Source: Kondoa malvinella (lineage: Eukaryota; Basidiomycota; Agaricostilbomycetes; Agaricostilbales; Kondoaceae). Taken from it: a stretch of DNA of 64,000 bases. Below, piece by piece: positions 45,016 through 55,184 of this stretch (position 1 is its first letter; every line of letters begins with the position of its first letter). The stretch spans positions 62,001 to 126,000 of the forward strand of contig BCIM01000017.1 of NCBI GenBank assembly GCA_039545315.1, read 5' to 3'. Made by a program: the position numbers and the translations under genes. Under the pieces are notes generated by a model. That model saw only the letters and a program-made list of their open reading frames with translations, was not told the origin of the DNA and did no database searches.

Positions 45016-47064
45016 CTACATTCTCGATGCTATGAACATGACCCATGCTAATGCAACAGTTCCCGCGCTGATCCCCAAACATATTTTGCCTCTAAACAAG
45101 ACATTTTGCGGCACAGGACCAGAGCTGCTCGTCTTCTCTAGCACATCCAGCGGATCCGAGCCGTTCAATTCATATTCTGTTGGCAGACTGCGATAGGACG
45201 AGTCTTCCTGTGTTTTGAGCTTTAGCCGACCCAGGTGCCAAAGGAGTGCTGCAGCGATGAATTGTAGGAAATTGGCGCATACGATGAAGAAGACAACTGA
45301 ACGAGCCTGATTTGAGGTGGTCAATGTTGAGTGGTCGATGAAATAGCCTGTCAATAATGCTGTATAGGTACGACTCCACAATGCTCACTGACAGCCTTAC
45401 CTGCGAAGATTTGCATAATCGTAGCTCCGGCTATGATTCAGCGTGCTCAGAACACAGGCCAACGAAGGGACGGAACGCTCACCCATCTCCAAAGCCTTAT
45501 GAATGCCTAGCGCTGCTGAAACATGCCTGGAGTACGCTTAGCATAGAAGGCAGACAGATGTCTGGAGCAGACCTCTTGTCGACTATTCTTGAAGCCGCCT
45601 GTTCCGCCCAAATCAGCTAGTCTGTACATCACAGAAATGACACTTACGATCACAACGACGACCGGAGCGTACCCATAGCCAATAGCGAAAGGTAATACAG
45701 ATGCCAAGGGACCAATGAAACTCGTCAGATTGATCGAGTTGAGGATTTGACCGGTAGTCATTGTACACGCTGAGGAAAGCAACAACAGCTGGAAGACGCC
45801 GACTGGAGGTAGTCGATCTAATAGAATACCGACCACAGGGTACAGGAACATCGAGCTGAGAAGTAGAAGACTGGCGAATAGTGCAGAAAGTAAAGATGAT
45901 GTGTCATAGATTGAATGAAGTATCGAGCTGTAGACATGAAGCGTCATCACAGAAGAGATGGAGAAGAAGAAGGAACAACATACGACGAGAAATGTACCTG
46001 CGACTCGAAAGGTAAGCATTTGATGAACGGTATTGAGCCTGTTCTCACAAAGGGACTAATGGCAAACCGAGTATTAGGACCTCGCTGAATCTACCTTGCG
46101 CATCACTCACTGCCAGACCATGCCCGAAATGATGTTCAGCAACGCGTAGCACCACTAGACTTGCAATCAGAACAAGGCGGATATTGTATGGGGTACCACG
46201 TACAAATGCGTCACCAAGAGTCAAAGTCTCTGCAAATGAGACTGGCTTGCTATCGTGATGCGCTTTGCTGAGGGCAGCCCTGATATTCGTGCGACGATAG
46301 ACCTTTTCCAGATATGTAAAGCTTATACTGCTTAGGAAGGAGACGGCGGCCAGCTGTCTGACAGATCAGCTAGAATAAATCGATAGCAAGGCTGACAGAC
46401 GACAACAGCTACCGAAAATGGGGCAGAAAGACCATATGAAGTCTCTGATAACGGAAGCGCCGTGACTGATCCTAGCCAGGCTGCCAATCGACCTAATAGC
46501 AGCCCAGCAGCTATCCAAATGCCCAGAGATTCTCTTCCAATGTAGGTGACTATGATTGTCTCTTGTATGACTGACAGGAAGCTAGTCGCAGATCCAAACA
46601 GGAAGTAGGACATGATCTGAATGTCGCGATCAAATCTTGGGATCAGAGCCTCAGGACATGTCGCACCATCCCATTCAGCCATTCAATCTGATCGCTTAGA
46701 AGCACGCCAACAGTCCCAATACAAATTACGCCAGTCGCTATCATTCCCATGGCAGACGGTCCATACTTGGGCACAAGGAACCCGAGCAAAGGCATGACGC
46801 TGTTGACTAGGCTGATAGAAGACAGCAGCGAGGCGAAATCGGTACTTGAAGCATGCAGCTGTTCCGATAGCTTTGACTTCAGGGGTCCCACTGATAGACC
46901 TTACTTAGACTGTTGGCCGCAGATTGGGGAAAGCGAAGAAATTTACAAAGATAATTGCCGTAATGCGAGCCAATCGAGAGCGAGCAAGCAGACAGCAGCA
47001 TGAGAGAGCGAGTATGCGTTTCCACAAACGAGGCTCCGCGAGATGGTGTTGATGTGCCGCTCAT
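45016..47064 (-). CDS. Major facilitator superfamily transporter, MFSD1-like
   Basis: Multi-span carrier from at least eight exons. It starts MSGTSTPSRGASFVETHTRS; first helix MLLSACSLSIGSHYGNYL, then VGPLKSKLSEQLHASSTDFA and SSISLVNSVMPLLGFLVPKY. A G-x-I-A type loop follows (GPSAMGMIATGVICIGTVGV). Later helices include YFLFGSATSFLSVIQETIIV, GIWIAAGLLLGRLAAWLG, SSVMTLHVYSSILHSIYD, MFLYPVVGILLDRLPPV (an MFS D-R loop) and LPFAIGYGYAPVVVVIVSVI. The C terminus is SVVFFIVCANFLQFIAAALL, an acidic loop, then ICLGISAGTVALAWVMFIAS. Resembles the MFSD1 group of vacuolar/lysosomal carriers; substrate unknown. Exon ends between 46020 and 46400 are not fully resolved. Confidence 0.8.
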
Positions 47065-47461
47065 AACGCTTGTCTGGGACGATACAGGGCTCTAGACGAG
47101 GATATCATAAGCCAGAGAGGTATACTAAGCTTCTGAGGTATCTATTGCTTTCGAACAGGGAATCTTATCGACGCTTCATAGTTTCGGTCAAAGCAGTCGA
47201 GCATCCAAAGACTGCGATGATGTTGACAATACATAGCCCAGCCTACTCTGCCTACATACAGATGTTCAGTCGCGTGGGTCATGGTACGCAGGTAAGCCAG
47301 GGATACTGTTGTCCTTGCGTTGTTGATCCTTTCTGACACGAGCAGCATACGCAGAAGGAGAGATGAACGGCCTTTCGGTCTCCCAGTCATCATGATTGGT
47401 GACGATAGGTCTAAGTCAATCATCAGGCCTGTTCTTCGCTCCCAACGACAAAAGGTAATGC
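47065..47461. other. Intergenic region upstream of the MFS transporter
   Basis: About 400 bp between two minus-strand genes, presumably the transporter promoter. No gene or clear motif. Confidence 0.35.
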
Positions 47462-50199
47462 TTACTCGGTGTATTTGATGTCGGTCGGAGGAGCTGGCGT
47501 TGGTCTCTGCGTCCCTGGTGTCCACAAGGTACCACCTCGCCCTCTTGCTGACCAAACATTCTGACCTCGACCTCTTGATGCGCGCTGACTTCGACCGGAA
47601 GGTGGTGCAGTACTCCAGACGCCGTTCGACGAAGCGCTAGAAGTAGGCGAGTCGCTGCGATTGCTGCTTTCCGCTGCATGTTGCTGCGCCCATACGCCAT
47701 TAAGCTTCTGACGTGACTGTTTTCTGTTCGCTTGCTTTTCCCAAGGGTCGGCTGATCCACGCTTGTCCTTCTTATGCTTGCGGACCAGAGGCTGGATCGA
47801 ATCGCTCACGTCTTCATCATCCTCATCGTGCCCAGCATGACTAGAAGATCGGAGCGGAGGCGCGTCCCAGCTTGTCTGCACTTCAGGTTCGAGGCGGATA
47901 GGCGGAGAAGCAGGCGAAGCAAGAGAAGTGGAAGAAGAGCTGCGAGTAGAAGGCTTTTCATCCCAGGCGTCGTGATCCGCAACAATCCTGGCTGGCTCTT
48001 CGTCATCATCCCATCCTAGCTGAACTGGCTGTGACTTTTCTACTGGCTCTCGCCAAGGGAGAGAAACACTAGGAAGACTGGCTGGAGGCCTGGCATACGG
48101 AGACAATTCAGGCGTCATACTGTCTGTTGGGCTTTCTTTTGGCAAAGGTGTGCGGTCGTGTTGTGGAGAAGCGGTAGGAGAGGTGTTTGGGCTGCTGCTA
48201 GCTTCTCGAGCTTTGTCCTGCTTCTGATCCATTGCTGTAAACCATCTTTGAACGCTTTCGGGACTGTCTTGGTCGCTGAGAAGCAGAGCATCGCCAGAGT
48301 TGTCTGCAAGAGAGGTCTGGCTGGCTTTCCTGTGACAAAATCAAGTCAAAGAGGCTCTGTGAAGGTATACTAGCGATACTGACTCTTCTTCAGTCTCGTC
48401 ACTCCAGGCAGGTGTGGTAGCCGTCTTCTCAACGATAGGGGACGAAGAGATACTCTTCGGTTCTGGTTTGCTAAGTGACGGATCGACGACCGGTTTTGCT
48501 ACGACATCTTGCAAGGGGTCGACGATTTCAACAGAAGCTGATGCAGGTTCTGGAGCTGCTTTGACGACAGTAGGTCTGCGGATAGGTATTGCTTTTGACA
48601 TGCGGACGGGAGGCAGAGTAACGAATGTTGCGGTTGTGCTTGGTACTTGAGGCATGGTAGTTTGTGAAACAGAATTGAAGTTCATACTGATATTGGATGG
48701 ATGGGTATCAATTCCTGGGTGAAAAGAATGCATGATAGGTTGTGTTTCGGGATCTTGTTGCGATGGTTGAGATGGTGTTGTTGCATGGAATGAAGAGCTG
48801 GGAGACGACCAAGATTGGAATGATTGCTCGTCTTGATGCGTTGCGCCAGGCGGTGTTGGACTAGTCTTGAGCTTGTATTCAGTTCCTTTCGAAGGAGTTG
48901 TGATTGACAGCTCGGGGATCGAAAGAGCTACTGGTTTAGCTGCCTGCGGCTGGAAGTCTTGCGCTCGAGCAGACAAAGTAGGCACTTGAGAGCTGTTGGC
49001 GTGCGCTGCTGTGCTGCTCTCAGCACGATCCAGCGAAACTTTTGGCTTGCGAGCGACTGCGCTGGTCTCAGCTGGCGCCGATGGCATGCTAGAAGCAGGG
49101 CCGAAGACATCGTCGTCATCAGCTTTTTGAGCTAGAGGAGAAGGTGCTGCTGTCGGTAAAGGCGGGCGTTCGCGAGTAGGCGGTGGAGGCGAAAAGATTC
49201 TTCGAGCTGCATTAGCTGCTGTTCGAGTCAAGATGCGAATACTTGGCGAATCTGCGAGAGCTGCTGCAGCTTTGACATCGTCGGGCGCAAAGGAAACGCT
49301 CTTCCTTCTGACTGTCGAATTCGATTGACCCAAGATAGGAAGAGCAGAAGATTGAGATCGGGTGAGCCTCTCTTTTCCGTTCACCGAAGCTTCCCGTTCC
49401 CTGGCTGCGACTCCATACACCACCGATAATCCACTACAAAAGATGGCAAAGAGAGTAGCTGAGAAGCCATGCAAGCGCAACTTGCGTGTTTTCGTGTCAT
49501 CTGGTGCGAAGAATGGTGCCAGAAGGTGCGAAACAAGTATAACCAAAATTGAGAGTTGAAGTGAGAGCAACCAATGGATGGCTAGACAGAGCACTACGAA
49601 GACTGAATTGTGGCTGAGTCTTGCGATCTGCAACAGTCCGCTGCGATACACCGCTCGGAGAATAACCCTACCCCACGTCAGTATAAATTACAAAGCACTT
49701 AGACGAACAGACGGACGATTGGCTCGCTTGTGCTTCTGACCGCAACAAGATCTCCTCGACATACTTGGCCTCTTTATCCCATTTAATCAAGAAGGTAGAT
49801 TCCTTGCGCGGAAAAGTGCAAGAGAAGCCAGGGACAGGTAGGTCGACCGCACGCTTGACATGCACAGCTATCACGCTGTCTTGCGGACACGTAGAGGACA
49901 AAATAGACGTAGTCTTGCTTGTCTTGAAGCTCTTTGGGCTAATGGGGAGCAAGTTGAGTGAAAGTCGGACAGGGAGTGCAAGTGCAAGCAGATTGAAACA
50001 GGCTTCTATCTCGTTCGGTCCATGGAATCCAGTAAAGCTGTGACTCTATCAGCTACTGTAGTGCTGCACCACAGCTCTGTACGTACGACAAAGTGACCTG
50101 ACTTCTCGCAGAAAAGTTCTCTGCGACAAGTGACGAGATGTCAATCCCAGGCTGTAGTAGGCGCTCCACGAGGTCCTTTGAGCGTTCTTGTACGCTCAT
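47462..50199 (-). CDS. Large protein, N-terminal membrane spans and long disordered tail
   Basis: Four exons, about 850 residues. N terminus MSVQERSKDLVERLLQPGID, then SSFTGFHGPNEIEACFNLLA; a hydrophobic NLLALALPVRLSLNLLPI; and a beta-rich part AVDLPVPGFSCTFPRKESTF. Two or three membrane helices follow: VFVVLCLAIHWLLSLQLSI with VILVSHLLAPFF, and LHGFSATLFAIFCSGLSVV. The remaining roughly 600 residues are Ser/Pro/Thr-rich and disordered, with a KSVSFAPDDVKAA segment, PPPPTRERPPLP and an RG-rich end (SGRSQRASRGRGQNVWSARG). It finishes RPTPAPPTDIKYTE. The exon joins at about 49700, 48390 and 50055 keep frame. Topology suggests an ER or nuclear-envelope protein with a cytosolic tail; no family recognised. 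Confidence 0.6.
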
Positions 50200-50357
50200 C
50201 CTGCAGACCAAGCACTCCTGAAGCCTTCGTGCTCGTCCAAGAAAGACCTGCTTCAAGAAGTAAACAGTGCGACTGGACGCGTGCACGTGTATATAGCTTT
50301 GATGCTTTGATCTGCTCAACTGCCCTTCTAATATTACATGCTCTACATGTGCATAAT

Positions 50358-52291
50358 CTACCATACAAGACGATACAACGCGAAGCCCGTCAAACCAACA
50401 GCCGCTGTGCAGACAAAGGCCATCTCCAGCAAGAGAGCACGGTACTTGCTTTGAATGCGTCGGCCAGCAGCTGGACCCATCTCTACTTCTGTGATATCTT
50501 CAGCTGACCCGATGTCTTCCAAGCTTTTGCCCCAGTCGGCTTCTGTCTTGAGTGTGAATACAGATCGCTTCTCGCCTGCATGATCGGAATCAGCACGAGC
50601 CTGTTCGCAATCAGACACTCGTACCCATTTGCCAGCCGATCAACACTGTGCGAGATATCAGCGAGAACATGAGGCGGTACAAAAATACTCACTTGTAATC
50701 GCATCCCGGGTATAAAGCTGCCGTTGGTATTCCCAACCTTTACGATAGTACCTTCCGAATTTGACGAGCATCCTACTACTGAACATTGCTGCTTCTACTT
50801 TGAGCTGCTGTCCTCGAGTAGAGTCTTGTGCTGCGGACATATTTCAGCTGCCAAGCAAATCACGAGAGAGTATATACTGACGCAGGCCCAGATACTCGGC
50901 TAGTTGCGGACCCATGAACATTTTGCTAAGGTAGCACATGTTTGCAACCTGTTTCTTAAGTTAGGGACATTCGCAAAGTGTATGAAGGAGCTTGCTGGAG
51001 TATATTCTGTTGAAGCATGTCAGAGGTCTGGAATGAACAGAAAACACAATCAGAACTCACGAGGCGGCCTTTCTGCAACACTCAAGAGTAGACGATACGA
51101 ATGGCTCCTTTTTGCATCATACAGAGGTTCCAGATCGGCGAAAAGATGGAAAGCGCAACTAGCAAAAGCCTTCTCTGCCGCATCGAGTGAAGAAAAGTGA
51201 CGTTCGAGCAGAGCTACGTCGATGCCCATGTAATAGCCTATATGTTGCCAGAGTAGAACGTAGGCTGTTTCTTCTGCTTTTGTCAAGCTCATCTTTAGTC
51301 GGCGCATTGACCAGATTGGGGCTATAGAGAAACTGCCTAGAGTGACGAGTAGATCTTCCTGGTTGATTGGCTGTCCGAAAGTTAGATCTGGAAAGCAAGT
51401 CTCCGAGTGAGACTCACGATGCCATCGATATCAGGATCGTACTTATTCACCAGACCCTTCTTATCCAGAATCCGAAGACGAGATTGAGCATGTAGTAGTC
51501 GGACCCGTATAGCCGATCGGCATCCTGCTGATTTGCCTGGTGTGAGATCTTGCATGCAGTCTTGGATGAATTGCGCCGTCTCGAGCAGGCGGCGATAAGT
51601 GACGTCGCGGCTATTACCTAGTCAGGAAGATGATAATATCAGTCAGAAGAAAGACATACTTGGGATTCGTTAGATATGAAGTCTCATCGAGGGCATTGAC
51701 AATGCGCTTTGCAGAGAAGCCAGCGGTAAGTGAGTAATGAAGTAGTGAAGCTGAAGCATAGTCAGCAAACTTGACAAATTCACGATGCAGCTACGTACCA
51801 ACAATTTCGGTCGAATATCGCCAATGTACAGCTTGCCCAGCCGTTATGCTCGGTTTAGCATGACGATCGTTTGCTTCCATAGTCTTTGAAGGTGTAAATA
51901 GCTCATCTTCCTGCTTGTTGGCTGCCTGAAAGAAGGGAGGCAAAGCATTCATCTCGTCCCAGAATCGCTGTACTGATGGATTGCGCTTTTCTAAAGGAGT
52001 ATCGCTGAGGTATTGTTCGATCTTTTTGAGATTATCATTGCCCGGCTTGAGGTTCAAAGCGAGAACGACAGTATCTGCCAATTCATCACCGACATGACGC
52101 AGTTTCTCTAAGTCTACAGGTCGAAGCAAGTTATCGTCGGCTTCTAGCACATATCCCCATCGTGTAAGGAAAGATCCTGTCTTGATATTGTTCACAGCCT
52201 CGATAGTGCCGAGGACGAGTCGATCTGGCTTGAGTTTGTTGAAGTCGACATCTTGGGAGAATCGACCAACTGGAAAGTACTCTGTCGACAT
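50358..52291 (-). CDS. ER-bound oxygenase, mpaB / rubber-oxygenase (DUF2236) type
   Basis: Start MSTEYFPVGRFSQDVDFNKL. The catalytic domain shows the haem-oxygenase family landmarks: QAVHWRYSTEI, ALLHYSLTAGFSAKRIVN, YRRLLETAQFIQDCM, AIRVRLLHAQSRLRI, PINQEDLLVTLGSFSI and YVLLWQHIGYYMGID. After VAERPP, short exons give YTPASSFIHFAN, LSKMFMGPQLAEYLGLP and SSRMLVKFGRYYRKGWEYQR, followed by a C-terminal helix LLLEMAFVCTAAVGLTGFAL, consistent with ER anchoring. Known relatives cleave isoprenoid chains (latex-clearing protein, MpaB in mycophenolic acid synthesis); the substrate here is unknown. One join (50926-50968) needs an intron of only 20 or 23 nt, otherwise the frame stops early. Start taken at the first ATG. 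Confidence 0.78.
50926..50968 (-). other. Candidate ultrashort intron(s) in the oxygenase gene
   Basis: Two mutually exclusive GT-AG segments restore the reading frame between SSFIHFAN and the FMGPQLAEYLG exon: a 20-nt one (50949-50968, containing a CTAAC word) and a 23-nt one (50926-50948). Without splicing the frame meets a stop. A sequencing indel or genuine damage to the gene would look the same. Confidence 0.45.
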
Positions 52292-52556
52292 AGTATGCAA
52301 AGGGGTATACAGCTCTGGTCACAATCGCTGAACAAGGTATATAATGCACAGGGGAATCAAAAGTGAGTCGTGGGTCTGGAGACAAAGTGCGGCTCTAGGG
52401 AAGCAAGAACCTTATCGCGAATTAGAATGTGCATTCGACTCATTGATGTAAAGACGAGCTGATTGAGAAGAGCAGATGTTACTACTCGCAGACGAGCCCT
52501 TCTTGCGATGTATGACAAGCTCACGCAACTCTGCATCGACGAATCGCATAACAAGC

Positions 52557-53614
52557 CTATTTAGCTTTGCACCGCAGGTCATATCCCGTCCACGACTAAT
52601 GCGACCAACGCAATCAAACGGGAACCGGGAACATATAGTAATGGCAAACGTACCTCGTCGTAAACCTGCCCTGACACGCCAACATTCTGCAACGAGATCC
52701 ACATCATACAAGCCGTAATGCCAACCAGACAGGTACTCGCCACTGGTCTTCGTGATTGTAGCACATCTTCTGCTGTTTCTTCTCCCACTGTCTCACGCAA
52801 ACGTATTTTGAATTGTTCAGGTCGAAGAAAGGTGCTGTATGGCTGATCGGGCTGTTTGACAAGCAAAGTGGTGTAGGGGATGGAATAGACGTTGGGTAAT
52901 TTGCCAAGCGCGAGGTCTTCAGGTGGACGTGTGTCGAGAACGATTCGTGTATTAGGTGCGTCTTGAGATTGGTCAAAGACTTTGGTCATCTCGTCGTAGC
53001 CGATGATGAAATTTGGTTGGAGAGTCGGGGTTGGGTAATGTGTAGACTACCAGCGTGAAAAATCAGCATCTTTATGCCCAAAGCTCTGATCAGCCTACTT
53101 CATATTTCGTTGGCTCGCCGGCTTCAAGCGCTACTCCTTCATGTATCCCTCTCGGTAGACCTCCTTCCAGCAAGCTGACCTTGCCATGACCGAAAGCTCT
53201 GGGAGTAATATCAGTCCCTGCATTTGAGCCATAGATGAGAGCCTACTTGAAAGTCATGACTGTTCTTGGCGAGTCACGATTGTTTCCATGCTGATCATAC
53301 ACAACCTGTACACTCTCAGTAAGCTCTTTTTTAATGACTTGGAAGCAAAGACGTACCACATGCGTCTCTGGAGTGATTCCAAGCGAGCCTGCATACTTTG
53401 CAAATCGTTCGGGAGAAGGCATCATAAGAAGAAAGCCTTCTGCGTTTGGTTGAGCGAGGCCTTGCATGTCCCAAAATCGAGCACCGGCCAAGTGTCGCTG
53501 TTTGAAGAGTTCGAAAGCGTCGAAAGGCTCATCAGGAGCGTAACAGGTTGAGTCGAGCAGCACAGCAGAAGCGGATGAGAGAATGGGGTCGTGAGGATCG
53601 ACGAAGAGCGTCAT
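52557..53614 (-). CDS. TUM1: Rhodanese-like sulfurtransferase (thiosulfate/3-mercaptopyruvate type)
   Basis: Two rhodanese domains, about 290-300 residues. The first: MTLFVDPHDPILSSASAVLL, RHLAGARFWDMQGLAQPNAE, SPERFAKYAGSLGITPETHV, VVYDQHGN, GHGKVSLLEGGLPRG. The second: NTRIVLDTRPPEDLALGKLP, with NVYSIPYTTLLVK, then the active-site loop ASTCLVGITACMMWISLQ (CxxGxTA with the persulfide cysteine), and after an intron VYDESWTGYDLR. The CxxGxT/A loop suits the mercaptopyruvate/Tum1 group, which passes sulfur for tRNA thiolation and sulfur metabolism. Usual length. No presequence evident at the chosen start. Ends at a TAG at 52557. Confidence 0.88.
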
Positions 53615-54027
53615 GGATGGAATGGACTGAGATAGAAAAGGATAGCCGCAATCACTTTGAAGGCTCAGCAGCGGAAAGACGGTTCAACCTATGCGACGAA
53701 CAAAGACACAGAATAGACAGATGAAGGAGCCACTAAACACGCCTTATCAACCGCGTTATAGACCTCCGCAAGTCACTGTCAGGAGAAGACGTGGGAAAGT
53801 ACTGCAAGGCTCGGAGACCTGTCAAAGTGGTCTCTCGCGCGCTTTCCATGCAACACAGCTGTATATACATTACAGCTGCTATTCTGAGGCAACGTACAAT
53901 CACAGGCTGGAAGCAGGAATGCCCTTGTGCACGTTCGATTGAGTTCGAGCCCTGCTCTCCTATTCCCCTCTGCTATCTTGCGCGTGCCCCTCCTTCTCTC
54001 CTGCATCCACTCTATTAACTTGCCATC
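53615..54027. other. Divergent intergenic region, sulfurtransferase / surface protein
   Basis: About 410 bp, presumably two promoters. Contains a palindrome-like acagctgtatatacattacagct near 53855. No gene evident. Confidence 0.35.
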
Positions 54028-55089
54028 ATGTTCTATCCATTCTCTCTCGCGTTACTGGCTGCATCGATCACTGCCAGCGCGCTACCAGGCAAGCGATTCA
54101 TTCAAGACACCGACGCCGATATAGTCTACAGCGAAGACTCTACCTGGCAGTTAGTAGTCCGTCTTCCCACTTGTATGAAGCTCACTCTCCACTAGCCATG
54201 CCAATGTACTCGATCTCAGCAATACTACCTATACCTGGTCTGCAGATAGCAATGCTTCATATGCTTTCCTCTTTACTGGTGCGCGCAGGTCTCGCTTGTA
54301 GTATTCCGGTCTGATCATTGAGACAGGCAATGGGTTTGCCCTTTATGGAAACCGGAAAGCAAATGGAGGCTAGTAAGCGATTCTGCGCATATGTTGTCCC
54401 TAGCCTGACAGCTTCATCAGCTTTGATGTGACTGTAGACGGCCAGGCGCGAGGTCATGGATCTGGCGAAAACACTTGTTCGTCTCGCGCTCATTTGTAAC
54501 GACCTTGCTAATTTCGGACAGACACAGAAGACGATGACCTGGACAGCAGCGAAATGTATCGCCTATCCAACCTTGATGCATCCAGGCACTTGGTCGAAGT
54601 CAAGCAGCAACCTATAGAGCAAGCAACAGACCTCAACACTACAGTCCCTTTTCTCTTCCTCGATTATGTAGAAATAGAGCATTCTATCAACAGTGAGCTG
54701 ATATACACAATTGCTCTACTGAATCTAATACCGACCCAGCTGGCATCATTCTTGAACCGGCAGAATCTGTACACGCGATCGAAAGCGAACCAGCCAAACC
54801 TTCAGCAGGAGTCATCACTGGATCAGTCATCGGAGCCGTCGTCCTTCTAATCATCAGCGCTATCGTCTGTATCGCATGTCGCCGACGCAAAGTCAACGTC
54901 AGCAAAGTGACCGACACTGAATCACTTGATCGCAAGAGTGAAGACTCGGATTGCAAGAGTGAAATGCCAGCTATTCCTGAGATGTCGTATCATCGGGCAA
55001 GCTTGTCCTTGCCTGACAGTAGTGGCAATGACAGGCCGCCTTCGTATGCAAGCTACAATATTGCGCGCAAGCCAGTGCCTCTAGAGTAA
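54028..55089 (+). CDS. Single-span surface protein with signal peptide
   Basis: Six exons, about 270 residues. A signal peptide (MFYPFSLALLAASITASALP) precedes an N-glycosylatable domain with VLDLSNTTYTWSADSNASYA and FLFTGNGFALYGNRKANG, then FDVTVDGQARGHGSGENTY. Further on are YRLSNLDASRHLVEVKQQ and FLFLDYVEIEHSIN. The pattern (compact beta strands, FxxxGxxxxxYG, YFDVTVDG, HLV.V) resembles the galactose-binding-like jelly-roll seen in many basidiomycete surface proteins. A membrane helix VITGSVIGAVVLLIISAIVC follows, then basic CRRRKVNVSK and a Ser/Pro-rich cytoplasmic tail ending ARKPVPLE. Likely a plasma-membrane receptor-like or cell-wall sensor protein; function unproven. Confidence 0.7.
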
Positions 55090-55184
55090 TATGGTGGGCG
55101 AGTATAGGCTCCGTGATCAAGGAGCATGAAGGGTTATTGAGGGCAATCCATGTACAAACGAGCACGATACTATATTTACTGAGG

